Of a stretch of 64,000 bases of DNA, positions 24,366-38,124 are shown one piece after another. The first letter of the stretch is position 1. Each line of letters begins with the position of its first letter. Below the pieces are notes generated by a model. The model was not told the DNA's origin and did not search any database. It was given only the letters and a program-made list of their open reading frames with translations. The position numbers were made by a program, and so were the translations under genes. This stretch comes from Diadema setosum (taxonomy: Eukaryota > Echinodermata > Echinoidea > Diadematoida > Diadematidae), in the NCBI GenBank assembly GCA_033980235.1, contig CM067067.1:36404200-36468199 (forward strand), read 5' to 3'.

Positions 24366-27331
24366 AATATCGTCCTACCGTTGATATTTTAAAAAATGAG
24401 GTTCAACATTTATCTTTAGATCAAGAAAGTGTATTTGTATCATTGACGTTTAACTGTGTTCAAGTCTTTCTACCTACAAGCAACGAGTCCTTTAACATAT
24501 ACAAGCATAATCATGATCGTCATCGGGGACATAAAGTCGCCGATCTCGTTGTCAGCACGTAAGTTCTTGGACATATGCTCACTGTCATCATCATGCCACG
24601 TGATTCAAGCCACCGTGCTAAACATCGTTCTCCAATTTCTCAAGAAAGCTTCCTTCATTTTCCTTCTTCTTCTTCTTCTTCTCTTAATAGCTCGACCAAA
24701 TGTTCTGTGTGCGTTCTTTCTCGAAGCCAGCGTGTCCATGTGTGTTTGACTCTCCTTCCCATCTCTCCTTCTCTATCTCTCTCTTTCTCCTTCTCTCTGT
24801 CTCTGACCCCCCCCCCCTTTACTCCTTTCACCGTCTACCCAACTCTCTCCTTATTATCCGTCCTGTCATGTCATGACTCAGTCGGGTGTGCTTTCTGGTA
24901 ACATTGACGCTGTCAAAATGTTTGCTTTGATAATATCAGAATTGCATACGGTGTGCGACGCCGGGTTGTATACACGTCCAAGAGCTGCAGCGGCGGGCTG
25001 CTGTTGCGCGAGGTTTTCTAGACCATGTTTGTGTTCCGCGCTGCCATCGCTCGGCCAACATGCAGAGTTAGAGACCGCTGTCTACATATACCCGGAGCTC
25101 CCCCGACCAGTGGGTTAGTGACTCGCGAAGTATCGACGAGTGATTCTGTAAAGCGCTCTATGTGCTGATAGAGCCGTATTGAGTACTTGAAAAGTGATGG
25201 CCAGCACAGAAAGGGCAGGTTTCATCACTCATGTTGATAGGATTTACAGCAGGCTGATTAGGTCATGATATTCTGCTTTTTGTTGGGGTGGGGGAAGTCC
25301 CATGTTTGTCTTTCATTGGTAAAGTTGTTTTTTTTTTCTCCAGGTCTCCGTTACATTGAGTGATACAACTACTTTAACAACACAGCAAAGAAGATACCAA
25401 ATTCCGTATACTTCGTTATTATCCTAAACCAAAATTGGCATTCTTTATCTACAGATTTGCAGAATGTTTAACGTCATAATTATAACCCCTTCATGCATGG
25501 CCATCCGATGCTTTTCTGACAGCTTTTTCTTTACAGCTTTAGTTTTATCACAACTCAAACTTCAGCTCTATTCAACAACAAAAAAAAAATGGGAATAATT
25601 ATGGATTAATTAAGGATTGAAGGATAAATGTTATTTGTCAGATATTAGATCAAACCTTCCATCTGTAAAAGACAAATGTTCATTGAAATTCGTTTCTTTA
25701 AAACAATAGATCCTAGCTGATGCAGCATCCACTATGGGCACATACTCTTTCACACTAAAATAAGATCAAAGCGCGGTAACCCTACTCCCCACCCTATCCC
25801 TTATTGAAATGACAAAGTTTTAATACAACGTAATATATAAAGTTATACTGATTTACCACTTCAGGTTACTCCTAGGTGAATAGTCTACTGAGACTGATTT
25901 TGTGAGAAAAGATTTTGAATCTATGACCTTCACACAGCGGTTTCCGCCAAGACCTCCACTGATCCTCACACTAATATTACAATAGTAATATTTAGTCATT
26001 CATTTATTTATTTACTTATTCATCCATTTATTTATGCATTTATTTATTTATTTACTTGTTTATAAATCTAATTACTAATTTATCTATTCATTTATTTATG
26101 TATTTATCAATTAATCATTCTATTTATATATACATCTATCTTTCTTTCATTCTATTAGCTTGCTTGCTTTCTTACTTGCTTTGTTTTGGGTGGGTCTTTT
26201 TTGTGCGTGTGTGTGTCGGATTTCATATAACGGGGTTAATCTGTTTATAAGCACTGTAGTTGTGTTCGAGCGCGAGAAGCTATATATCCAGGCGTTTGTC
26301 ATCCTGATTTTATATAGTTTCTTCCAGTAGCAGGAAGCGATTGGTCACTCAGTCCCACGGACCTTGTGCGAAAAGACCTTCTTTCATGCTCTGCTTACCG
26401 CATTATTTCATTGTGTTTATAGTTGATACAGTGTGATGGGGAAAAAGCCAAAACGAAACAAAAGCGAGGGGTGGAGAATAGTTTTGGGAGTTCTCGAAAC
26501 AAGTTCAGCGCCTCCGAATCCCCATGTCACAATGTTTATTATGTAACATTCACCATTACAGTATAGCGCAATGGTGCTCTGTAAGAAACTATTTAGAAAG
26601 CAATGGTTATGCTTAATCACTGAAGTTTCCACTTTACTTTCTTGTAATATCTTTCAAATCTATTCCCGACCTGTGCTTAATAGCCTTAATTCACAGCAAT
26701 TAGTACATTTTTTTCTTACATTTTGGAAGATCCTTATCATAAATTATCCAATCTTCATTAAAATGATCTAGATACATAACATTATTTACCCTCTTCTGAA
26801 ACAACACACTCATATACTCGCAACTTAACTCGGTACCTTTCTATATTACAAAATTATGTATGTTGTTTTGTTTATGAAACGTGCATTTCCTACCAGACGT
26901 AGAGATGGAGTAAACTGAAAAAAAAAAATGATATATTGGAGTTACTTTTTGGCATGAGCGCAAATAATAAGCGAATTAAATCTACACAATGCGAAAAATA
27001 TAACTTAAAGGTCTCAGTATCCACCCAGTTCCTATTTTTTTTTTTTTTTTTTTTTTACGAGTTGCTGTGTATCAAAGAATCGAAACGGGCAAAAAGGAAA
27101 AAGAAACGGTCATAAAGTCTTTTTTCTAAATATGAATATGAATAACAAAGTGAATTGTACATTATGCGGAGAGTCAGGATATAATAAATGAGTTCAGGGA
27201 AGCATAAAGATGAGAGTAGAAAAAAAAAATGTCAAGCGACTGTAAACTGTGTTTGTTTACCTGTAACCCCCCTCACAATTGACTACAACGTGAGCAAACG
27301 TCCAAAGTTCACACATCTAACAGCGTCTGGC

Positions 27332-27722
27332 TTAAAGGGATGGTATAGTTTTGGTTGAGACCTAATTTCAGGTTTCTAACATTTTTTGGTGAGATAATGA
27401 GAAACCTCTTATAAAATATGAAAGTTTGTAATTTAATGAGGAATTCAACGTTTATTTGATGAAAATTGGTTTTGAAATGGCTGAGATATCCAAAAAAGAG
27501 CGATTCTAATAGAATGTGGGAACCACACTTTCTTACGATCACTTTGTTTTACTTTGTTTTTGGATGTTTCAGTCATTCCAAACCCGATTTTCATTAAATA
27601 AACTTTGAATTCCTCTTAAAATGGTATGTTCTGTTAGGGTATATCATAAGTGTTTTCTTGTTATCTCGCAAAAAGTTTAAAGCCCAATTCTCATCTCCAC
27701 CAATACTGTACCATCCCTTTAA
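27332..27722. mobile_element. Family-B TTAA MITE, copy 4
   Basis: 391 bp with a near-intact terminal inverted repeat (TTAAAGGGATGGTATAGTTT; the right complement is TTAAAGGGATGGTACAGTAT). TTAA at 27332-27335 and 27719-27722. The best preserved ends of the family in this window. Confidence 0.85.
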
Positions 27723-28050
27723 AGGAATACTTCTGTGATAATTCAGTTCAAAATACCCCCCCCCCCAAAAAAAAAAAAAAAAAAAGATAGAAACAACCAG
27801 AAAACAACATTCTGACTAACAAATGTCGGGCCTCTACAACAAAAGGGTGAGGAGACAAAATTGAATGTAACCTTTTACATACAGACGTAATGTGGTATGT
27901 TTCGATACATTCAGAAACATTCCACTCACATGTAGAGCTTCCGTTTTACACCAAATAATTAATAGTGTTACGAGATTTTTCGACATTATGTTCATGTGGT
28001 CATAATTGCTGCTTTTTTTACTTTTGGTATTGGTTTTACAGCATGATAAC

Positions 28051-28052
<2 letters not shown>

Positions 28053-28101
<49 letters not shown>
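28053..28101. repeat. (AT)n microsatellite
   Basis: AT array followed by ATAC units. Confidence 0.96.
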
Positions 28102-28106
<5 letters not shown>

Positions 28107-28430
28107 TCATAAGAATGTGGATATACAATGTGTGATACATAAGTAAAATCGACAACTACGCATTCTTATATTTTTGATTGATTGATTTGATTTGATTTCT
28201 GCACATTTTGCAAAGTGACGTGACAAACAGTTTTCCAAAATCAATCATACATTGGACAAAAAGTGAAAATGTATAATAATTTATACATACCAATCATGAA
28301 ATACTTCATACTTCAGTGCGTTGTGTGTAAAGCAAGTAAGTGTGATAAGAGTCAGTATATTATTCAATAAATCTTGATGATTTGTACTGCAGAAACGTAG
28401 AGAACTTAAATAGAATACACCCCTCGACAC

Positions 28431-28484
28431 ACACAAACACACACACACACATAGAGAGAGAGAGAGACACACACACACACACAC
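28431..28484. repeat. (CA)n-(GA)n-(CA)n compound microsatellite
   Basis: CA units, then GA units, then CA units. Confidence 0.95.
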
Positions 28485-29089
28485 GCAATATTAAAAAAAA
28501 ATCGCACGGTCGTCTACGGCGATCAAAATCAACGCAAATGTGAATGTGAAATTTCTGCTTGCACATAGTAATTCCTTACCATTGTTTTGAAACTTCAAAA
28601 GAAAGATCTTATCCCGACTCTTCCTGTTCTTTGATCAGGGGAGCTCCTTTTTTTTTAATAGAATTTAATGCACTGGTCGTGTTCTAGATTTTAACCAATA
28701 TTGGACCAGATATATATTCGTCTTTTGATTTTAGCCGCTTCTCTCACCAGTGTTAAGTTAAGCAACATTTTCGTCTTCAATGACAACAGAACCTGTTTTT
28801 ATCATATCATAAGTGATATCAATCTTTGAATTCACGATACCAGACTACGTGAGTCACTGTATAAAAATAACATCAAAAGTGACAACAGTGTCAAGTTGAG
28901 TAATAGGATGGCCAGAAACTGAAGGTGAATGAGTGTAAATTATCATTAAACAAGACTGGAATACCAAATGGCGCCTATAATTACACTACTAATGCATCTA
29001 CCACAATACGTGTAGGTGTGGCTCCACACTATCAGTTGTCATAAGCATGTGTGTGTATCAGCTACTACTAAACACAGACAAACATGTAT

Positions 29090-29118
29090 AATTATATATA
29101 TGTATATATACATATATA

Positions 29119-29160
<42 letters not shown>

Positions 29161-29178
29161 CATATATATATATATATA

Positions 29179-29222
<44 letters not shown>
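29090..29222. repeat. (AT)n microsatellite, about 130 bp
   Basis: AT arrays separated by ATTC and ATAC interruptions; Tyr/Ile frames here are artefacts. A smaller AT array is at 29440-29462. Confidence 0.96.
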
Positions 29223-29225
<3 letters not shown>

Positions 29226-32200
29226 TATGCAGTATATACAGATCTTTTGATTTCAATCAATTTGAGATACTTGAGATTATAGGTGCTAAAAACACAAAAT
29301 AGGGCAAATAGTATATAATATGTAATGATTTTAATGAGATTTTCAACAATATTATTGAGATAAAACGAATGCAGTATCAAGAAGATTGGATTCTTGATTT
29401 GACAATGACCTCACTTAAACAGTGGAAACATGTATATGTATGTATATATATATATATATAATATTCATATACAGTTCACGCATGTATATCAATATGTTTG
29501 CCAACTTTATGGTGCTAGACATTTGCATTGTTCTGCTTCTGTCGCGAGCTGTCACTCATGAAATTACAAGTGTATCGAGATCGTGACTCTGTCCCTAACT
29601 GGTTTTTATTCTCACTCAACTCTCCTTTTGTTCCTATTTTCTCGACGTGTTTCATCGCATAAAAATCACTGTTCAATCAAGAGTGACTATATTGGTCTGA
29701 CTTCGTTTGGAGAACAAAGGGAGCAAGCAAGTAGGCAACCACACAATTTTCCCGTACAAGGGGGACGAACAACGCGTGTGTTGAATTTGCTGAGACTATG
29801 AATGGACAGAAAGCAATGGAAAATAGAACAGGGGATTTGCCTGGCTGACATGCATGGAATGTCTAAAAATGGCGGATGTAAACTGGTATAGAAAACCGTA
29901 TAGCGAGTGAATGCAAATGACGCAAGGAGAAAATTAGCTGTAGAGGTCCGAAGTTACTCGGTCGAGCGAGGGAAAACTGTATATTTTTTTTTTGCGTGTC
30001 TAGAAATGCTATTAGATTTGTAAGGATCATAAAAAAAAAACTATCTCTGATATAAGTACGTGCTAATCTTTTGTGTTATTCAGATATATATTTTTTAAAT
30101 ATATATATATATATAAACCCTTACCGGTATCTAAAAGTTCTATGGCTCTTGCCAGGCACCTAAACTTGTGTTTGTTTTTCGCTTTTCTCCGTGCATATTT
30201 ACACACTTGTGACTGACACTCTACTGAATTCGAAATGGCTGTTTCTGTTTGCAACAGTATCGCATCATTCATTATCCATTACCTATACAATATCATGATC
30301 GATTTTGATATTTTCTCTAGGATGAACTGACAAGTGGATCAATTCTGCAGTATTTGTTTTTAATCTATCTATCAAAATATTGTATCTATCTTATTCTATC
30401 TATAATTCATTGGAAACAATCTCATTTAAATGAAGTAGATCCACATAGACAGGAGATTAGGAAAAAAAAAAAGAAAGCAAAGGATATACATTACCCCACT
30501 CGTACATTATTCAGCTTTCATTTAGAAAAAGAGAAAACAAACAAACAAACAAACAAACAGAAATCATGCCGATAACAATGGCTTTCAACTGAGTGAATTC
30601 ACTCTCGTCACGCTTGTCCTATCCGGACCTGAAACACATAACTATACAAACTGAGAGTAAAATTGTGGAACGGAGGCTCGATGTACCGCACACCTTGTCG
30701 TTATAGTAATTTCTCGCTCCCCTGACTTTGGCGTTCACCAAGGCCAGCATCAAAACAAAGGGGCAATCACCGAGGCGCACACAAGGCAAGTAAGGGCGTT
30801 TTCCTCTTCTGTTTCCCTGTTCCCAAAAGATTAATCACCAGAAAGGTGTTTTGACAGACTTCCCTCAAAAATAATCATTGCCTTTTGAACCAAATACATT
30901 GAGGATCGAAGAACGACAAAGAGTGAAAGCGAGAGAGAAGGAAATAGGAAGAAAAGACCAAAAACAAACAAAAATTACAAAATATAAACATGGAGAATGA
31001 ATGCATGAACGACACAAAAAGAACGGAAGCAAACAGACGGAAAATGACCATGGCAATAATTGAAGAAGGAAAGAAAGAGAGAATTACAGGCCAAAGTAGA
31101 AAGAAATGTTTACAGCAAAATAAGTAATGAAAGAAAATGTAAGATATGAATGAATTGAAATGAAGAATGAGAAACTGCAAAGAAGGGATGAAAATATCAC
31201 AAGGCGATGCTGACAAGTCTGCCTATGTCCCGTGACGTACGTTCATTAAAATTGGAAAGCCTCGGTGCGGTACGGCCTGTAGAGGCGGGAAGAAAAACAC
31301 ACCCTAAAGAATGCCGACAAAGGTTGGCGTGCTAAACTAACGCTCATCTGTACAAATAGATAAAAAGCCTTCAAACCACAGGGGAAAAAATATCGTAAGA
31401 GAAAGGATGGGAGGGACTTAGGAGAGAGAAAAGATTGTTCGGTTTGCGATTTGTATCTGGGAGGGGAAGACACCAATAGAAACCTTGACTTCGTGTCATC
31501 TTTTTGCTTTCAACCGCTGTCGAAAATTTCTCGACATACCTCGAGGGTGTGTTGTCTTGGCATTCGGGATGAAAAGAAAGGGGGTAAAACCGGCAGACTG
31601 CTTCTTCTCCACCCTTTCAATGGGGGCAGTTCTGGTCCACTGGCTCCATCGATGTGAAACACACCACCAACACTGGCTGGCATCGGCACAAACTTGAATA
31701 GAAGAGAGCGGGAGTAGAGACCGAAGAGTTGGACGGGAAGAGAGGGGGTAAAAGGAGAGACAGACAGACAGACGAAAGAAAAAAAAAACTATCACGCAAT
31801 ACTCAAACCTGAATTGAAAAGTTAAAAAGCTATTGAAAAGAGCAACCGTCAACCACAAAGTTCTCCTCTTTCTAACCTCTACCATCTCCATCCCTCTCTT
31901 TCTTCTTTTCTCTTATCGTAGCCCTCGGGGAAATTTGACTCTTTTACATTTTTAAAAAGGAACTGGCAAGAGGGAAAAAGATCCGTCAGCTCCCCGGTAA
32001 GAAGGCGACGAGACGCGGGTCAAAGTACTAAACTTGCCGTTCTATACTCGACTGTTACATCCTCAGCAACTGCAATATTTCTATGGCTGTCATTATTTTG
32101 CCCCCATTGTTTAGCGTCGTCTGTTGATATCAGGAAAACAGGGGACAAAAATGACAATGAAAACAGACCTTGATAATTGGCGGTTCTCTTAGAGTGAGCT

Positions 32201-33026
32201 CAGCCATTTTCAAATACAGACGCAAGATCTTTTTCTTTCTTTCTTTTTTTCAGTATATTGTCATCATGTGTTCTTTTACCGCTATTAGAAGCTGATAGCA
32301 ATCTCGATAACCGTGTTAGGCTCTACACATGTCAAAGCTGGTGAAAAATTCCCCTCAAATTGATAATTCTCGGTTGACAGATTTTTAGGCAACTGTTCCT
32401 TTTTGAAGGCACACTCGAATAATCTCTAGAATACAGACACCTTTACTGAAAAGTGAAACAAAGTTCATGTTAAAAAGATATGATAAATGAAGGTTTTAAC
32501 ATGGAATTAGTCATATCATTGATCAGGTCAGTCATTGTTTTAAAGGAGTCCTGTTATCGATTTATTATGCCTAACTATCTAAACAAAATTCGCTTATTGT
32601 ATCATTATGTGACACATCTGAGCTAAACGTTAGGAGTCTCTAGTATAATTCAGTAAAACTAAAAAAAAAGCACCTACAAACAAACAAATAAACACCAATG
32701 AAATGCATACTGTAGACGCTGCAACAGTACAATTGAGTGCCAAGTACTGCTGTTGTTTTGTCTTCTGTTTTCTTAAACCTCTGCCGTGCAAGGTGAAGTG
32801 AAGGTGGTGTCCAGAAAGGGCAGTCGCAAAGATGTTAGTGTAGCGGAAAATTTGTGCTGGCGAATTTCGGGCAGATGATACTAATTACGTCCTCCTTCTG
32901 ACTCGATCGAGTCAGGCATTGCCTGCTACTCAACCATGAGGGCGTGGCATTATCGCTATCACAGAAGCTAGCGCTTTGGCAGAAAGCAGTTGCCTGGGCA
33001 ACATGTCATCCGACAACGTATTAAAC

Positions 33027-33451
33027 TTAAAGGGGCATTCCGGACGAATTTCATAATTTCACATCATGTAGTACATAAATCGACAGTTCCATGTCTAGAT
33101 TTGCTGAATTTATTGCGGTCCTTGAGCAGAGAAACTGATACTTTCAATGATGATGATGATGATGATGATGACATAGGAGGCTCACATATTTCAGAAATAC
33201 TAGCAGTGTAAATCCACCACAGCACTGTTTGCTTAACAAGTTCACCTGCGTATAATCTATGCATGCCTTATTCTTTTATTTTGCTTCCTTGAACCCCAAC
33301 TCATACATTCTTATGGTGAGGCTGTCATGTCATCCTTGCTCATTGCAATATGTTATAAACTTTGAAAAACATTCTTATTCCCTCACCTCAATCACCATAA
33401 ATTCTGAAATTCTGTATCCAGTATAACTATTCATCCGGAGGTCTCGTTTAA
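33027..33451 (+). mobile_element. Family-A TTAA MITE, copy 3
   Basis: 425 bp, from TTAAAGGGGCATTCCGGACG to ATCCGGAGGTCTCGTTTAA, with TTAA at both ends (33027-33030 and 33448-33451). It is shorter than copy 1 because part of the first half is replaced by a short (GAT)n tract at 33147-33170. It also keeps the uninterrupted CCAGTATAACTAT site that is split in copy 1. Confidence 0.85.
33147..33170. repeat. (GAT)n tract inside family-A MITE copy 3
   Basis: Eight GAT units. The other family-A copies have only GATGATGAC here, so the array grew inside the element. Confidence 0.9.
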
Positions 33452-33549
33452 ATATAATTTTGCCATTAGAAACAAAGTATATCTAAATAACCTCTGGTAT
33501 TTTTGTTGTGGATTTTTGGTTTGCATTTGTTTGTTACCCTGTATGTATG

Positions 33550-33582
33550 GTTCTTTGTTTGTTTGTTTGTTTGTTTGTTTTT
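33550..33582. repeat. (TTTG)n microsatellite
   Basis: Tandem GTTT units. Confidence 0.93.
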
Positions 33583-34191
33583 TTGGTCAAGCATACACTT
33601 TAGACACTGGCTCGTATGTCATATGAAATATATGACTTAATATATTCTTAGATATAGATAGATATAAATGTTTGATATAGATAATACCTTGAGATAAGTA
33701 TTCAATACAAAAAAGCGACATCATTTAGTCATGTTGACATTGACGAACACAATGACCGATGAATTCGAGGCAAATTCGTCATTAATTCAAAAGCTAAAAT
33801 TCAATGATGATCATACAAGCAGTTTCAAAAAAGAAATGAGAAAAAAAAAAGATATTTAAAGAATCATAACCATGACTAACATATTGAGCATTTGAAGCTT
33901 GCTGACAATTATATTTTCTTAGCCGAAGGCGAGCATGGCATTCGGGGGAAATGAAAAGAATGTGAAACTGACTTATCGTTGTCGTTGATGCATTATTCAA
34001 ATTTGCTATGAATCAAGATGCATTAAAAACCCACAAAGGTCCCTTGAAACAAACACTCACAAAACATGTTTTCATAGATCCCATCATACATACCTACACA
34101 CATACACACATAGAGATGTGTGTATTGTGTGTGTGTGTGCGTGTGTGTTTATGCATGTACGATAATTACATGTATATGTGTATATACATAT

Positions 34192-34214
34192 ATGATATAT
34201 ATATATGAGATATA

Positions 34215-34274
<60 letters not shown>
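34192..34274. repeat. (AT)n microsatellite
   Basis: AT array with GATATATG interruptions at its start, preceded by a GT array at 34125-34148. Confidence 0.96.
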
Positions 34275-34277
<3 letters not shown>

Positions 34278-34668
34278 ACGTGAAATAGAAGTAATACACA
34301 TCATAATAAATCATAATGAATAGTACTAAATTTATGTGCGAATTAATGTATAATATTATAGAACAAACAGTACATAATTTGCAGAAATGACATTATTAAA
34401 AAAGTAAACAACGCGATGAAAAAGGGTGATCTACAAAAAAAAACACAGCTCGTAAACAATATCGTATCTACCCAAAATGTATCTACGCTAAATAAAAACA
34501 TTAAGCAAATTGTCAACAGTGCTTGAATAGTACTGTTAGTAGTTGATTGATTACTGAATGTTGCTGCAATAAAATGACATTATCATCATTATCATCATAA
34601 TGGGAGTTATCCTTCAATTCATCTTTAGTGGCTGCTGGAAATAGTACTAGCAGTACAACAGTAGTAAA

Positions 34669-34759
<91 letters not shown>

Positions 34760-34791
34760 AAGAAGAAGAAGTAGTAGTAGAAGTAGTAGAA

Positions 34792-34824
<33 letters not shown>
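34669..34824. repeat. (TAG)n microsatellite, about 156 bp
   Basis: GTA/TAG units with AAG interruptions. The poly-Y and poly-T frames on the minus strand are artefacts. Confidence 0.98.
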
Positions 34825-36923
34825 CATGGTGGCAATGAAAATATGTATTTTCCTACTCAGCAGAATCATCAATACGTTCTCTTCATTCCAAAAGGACAGA
34901 CAGTTTCAACAACACCAGTCTGACGCTCACTGTTGTATGAGATTACAAAAAAAAAAAAAACGGTTTCTTCTGTGTGAACGAGTGAATCATTAGCCCTAAT
35001 ATCTCAACATTCTATAGAGTCTGCTCCCCCCCTTTTTTTTTCTTTTGGTTTTGTACCTTGGAATAGCTGTGCATTCTGTGATTTGACAGTAACACTTGTA
35101 ACAGCTGGTATTGGTTCCGTTTATACTCCCTATATAGTTGCTGGATCCTGAGCAAATTTGAATGGACATTTTAAACAAATGCTTGTGATGTCAAGCTACA
35201 TCTGGGAACAGCCACCTCCTTGTAGAGTCAACGACATTGGCAAAATTTATGCAATGTCAATGGTACAAGTAAAAGCAGATTTTTTTTAAAGGAAAATCAC
35301 TGGCCAGTTTCACAACAAAAATAACAAGAACTAATGATGGGAGACCTTTACAAAATCAGGGCAATTCACTTATTTTTGTGAATCAAAACTACACAAAGCA
35401 AAACAAAAATCGAAGAGGCAGGAAGGAATACTCTGTGATTGGAATATGAATTCATCAATCCAGGTCAGAGTTTTCTTCATAGTTTTAATCCGTGATATAT
35501 CTTCAAAACGTACGGCCCCTCAGTCCATTAGAGACACATAGTCTAAATCGCTGAAAATCAGTAGATGAAGACAAGAAAAGAAAAGAAAAGATGTTCAGTG
35601 ATAGCAGAGCCTTTTCCCTGCTTCGTTATGAATACTATAAACGAAGTAGGAGGGAAAATACATCAGGAAGTTTTAGAAAGCACCTAAACACCGAGAAGCC
35701 AGGGAGTGTATGATCTACAAAGGGATAAAAAGGTATAAAAGCAAGAGATAAGGAGAGAGAGAGGGGGAGAGAAAGAGAGCCTCTTGCCTCGAGTTCCGGT
35801 GGAATATGCAGGCCTCGGCGCTCCCCCCAATCCGGCGGAGCCTGGCTGTCTAAGCTCGGGAGTTGCTGATCAATAGATGCGAGAGGATCCCCGCACGACG
35901 ATCGCTAAAACCCCCTCTCGCTTGTCTGCCTCCTTCCAAGGTGCTTAGAACCTTGGGAACAGCCAAAGACGGAATGAAATCCACCAAAATCCGGCAAAAG
36001 ATTTTCGGTGAATTTCGTTTTATGCAGCCTATCTCTTAGCCTGTCGGTTTCCATATTTCTGCAACCATCCGTCCTTGCTCTATGCGTCTTCTGTCTTATA
36101 GATAAAAGGTAAGGATTAAGGTATTTCGTGGCTTACAATGAAGTCGGTGAAAAGTGAATTAGACGGAAAATGCGGTTTTTTCTCTCTCCTTTTAACGTTA
36201 ATATTTTGGCCAGCTACACAAAAAATGCAGATCCAGTTGGCGTAATATGATGGTGGATTTAGCAAGGGAAAGTCATCGTCAGAAAGACAGGCGAAGAGAG
36301 CCCTGATGCAGTGCTGAACCAAATCGCCGCAAAATGATCGTGGAGCTCTATTTCCCCGCATTTGGTGCTGACCTATTTTTGGTGATTGTTAATCTACCGC
36401 CCCATGCCCTAACGGCTATCGTCTTCGTCTTCTTTATCTTTTTTCTTCTTCTCCATCTCCTCTTGTTTTTTGTTTTTTGTTTTTGTTTTTTGATCGTATA
36501 GGTCGCTACACCGTGAATGTCTTGTTGGACGATCGTCAAACACTCTTATTCGAGTCTGAGAAAGCTAGAAATCAATTATGAGGTCAACAATTAATTCTTC
36601 GTAATTATTTTCTCATCCTTCAGAAACATTATGCGTCTGCAAAGAATGATTTTTTTTTCTAACGCCTAAATATATATATATATATATATATATAAAGCAA
36701 TCGCATAAGCTTGCTAATAAGGAATCTCAATATTGGCCTTCTCTGTATATAGAATGATTACTTTGTATTCAGTGTAATACCATGATTGAAGTCCATAAAG
36801 GAAATAGATACCATCAAAACAAGAAGAAGCTAGTTATTGTTTAATCCGTTCTGAAAACAGACGCTATCAGCTTTTTCTGAGCTAACCGAATCTATTGTAG
36901 ATCGTTTTTTTTCATAAAAACCT
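34825..36923. other. Unique DNA with a GC-rich patch
   Basis: GA-rich run at 35750-35780 followed by a GC-rich patch at 35780-35990. C/T-rich 36420-36480. No gene supported. Confidence 0.4.
36670..36693. repeat. (AT)n microsatellite
   Basis: Short AT array. Confidence 0.93.
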
Positions 36924-37145
36924 TCTGGAATGATCCAAGAAGTTAATGGATAAGACATGTGTTTCAATTTTTCTTCAAAACAGGGATTTTTAAATGCAAT
37001 AATACATAAAAATCGATTGATTATTTCGAACATATCTGGAATGATCCAAGAAATTAATGGATAAGACATGTGTTTCAATTCTTTTTCAGAAAAGGGATTT
37101 TTAAATGCAATAATACATAAAAATCGATTGATTATTTCGAACATA
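36924..37145 (-). repeat. Tandem duplication of 111 bp
   Basis: Two copies (36924-37034 and 37035-37145) are nearly identical, both starting TCTGGAATGATCCAAGAA. The period is a multiple of three and both copies stay open on the minus strand within the frame 36830-37165, giving two 37-residue repeats (MFEIINRFLCIIAFKNP and KHMSYPL.SWIIP). No family is recognised and the frame may be chance. Confidence 0.8.
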
Positions 37146-37305
37146 TCTTGAATACTAACCCCCATAAGAGGTTGAAATGGCTTTTCGTCAACACCACGGT
37201 GAATTGGGACAATCTGAACAGGTTTAACAGAAAACTGTAATGATAAAGGTGTGGGGGCGGGGGAGGGGTGTCATTTTCCTGAAGCTTAGCTTTTGATATC
37301 GAAAA

Positions 37306-37509
37306 ATGGAAAGGGTTACTTACACATATATTAAAAGTTTCGTTGTCATTATTATCATATTATTTCAAGTAGCACAAGTTTCACAAGATGGAAACGTGAT
37401 TTTTAACCCAGATGATAACGCATGGAGTTCGAGTAGCAGATATAAATCAATGCATTTTGTAAACACTGGTAAAATTAGTTACGAACAATTACGAAAGGTT
37501 GAAGTTTGA
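37306..37509 (+). other. Small frame with signal-peptide-like start
   Basis: A 67-codon frame with a hydrophobic N-terminus, IKSFVVIIIILFQVAQVSQ, that looks like a cleavable signal, followed by a polar, Ser-rich tail. It has no neighbours of related function and I recognise no homologue. A frame of this length is expected by chance in 64 kb. Confidence 0.15.
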
Positions 37510-38124
37510 GTAGTAACTGTCCTACAAGAGCATAAACGTTTTACGAAAGTCAAAATAGAAAATAAATGGTATTGAGCTGTTGATGAGGTCAGAAAATTTT
37601 CAGATAAATGCAACAACTTTCTTCCACGTTTTTACGACTTGTTCTATTTGACAGTGTTTGATAGTTTTGTCAAACGTGGAATAGTGTTACCATAACACTG
37701 AAATATATTGCAAAGGACAAAATTCGAGAGAAAGAAATAATGAAAAAGAGGTCTTAACTTATTTATGTCTGAACAATGTAGTTACATTTGTCATTATACA
37801 ATACTCTACTTGTTGTCTATGTGCTTATTTGTTCGTGTATGTTTTGTGCATAGTTATGTATAATATATTTATGTGTATTCCTTTTGCTTTTTTACGTATA
37901 TTAGAATGACCAGGATATCAATTTCCAAATATTCGTGGATAAAATTATGCATAGATGAGTTCCATTATGTTCCATTAGAAAAGATTGGAGCTAAATGAAT
38001 TAGGTTCAGCAAATTAAAAAGAAAAATAATGCCAACTCACAAAAACAAAACACTTAATGTCAGTTACTCTAGCTCATTTCATGATTACAGAAACACATTC
38101 ATACACGCTTTCATCCTAAAACTA
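37510..38124. other. AT-rich DNA upstream of the LINE
   Basis: Nothing recognised. Confidence 0.4.

Larger units (their letters stand above)
21550..27331. other. Unique DNA, C/T-rich tracts, no genes recognised
   Basis: C/T-rich tracts at 21640-21680, 22130-22170 and 24750-24850. TTTA-rich stretch at 25995-26110. GC-rich patch at 24940-25120. Contains micro-palindrome C. Confidence 0.4.
27723..33026. other. AT-rich unique DNA
   Basis: A (GATTT)-type tail at 28168-28200 may be a LINE 3' end on the minus strand. ACAA repeats at 30535-30560. Purine-rich 30890-31180. No gene supported. Confidence 0.35.

Noticed and set aside
34513..34872. Poly-Tyr and poly-Thr frames
   Set aside because: Translation of the (TAG)n array on the minus strand.
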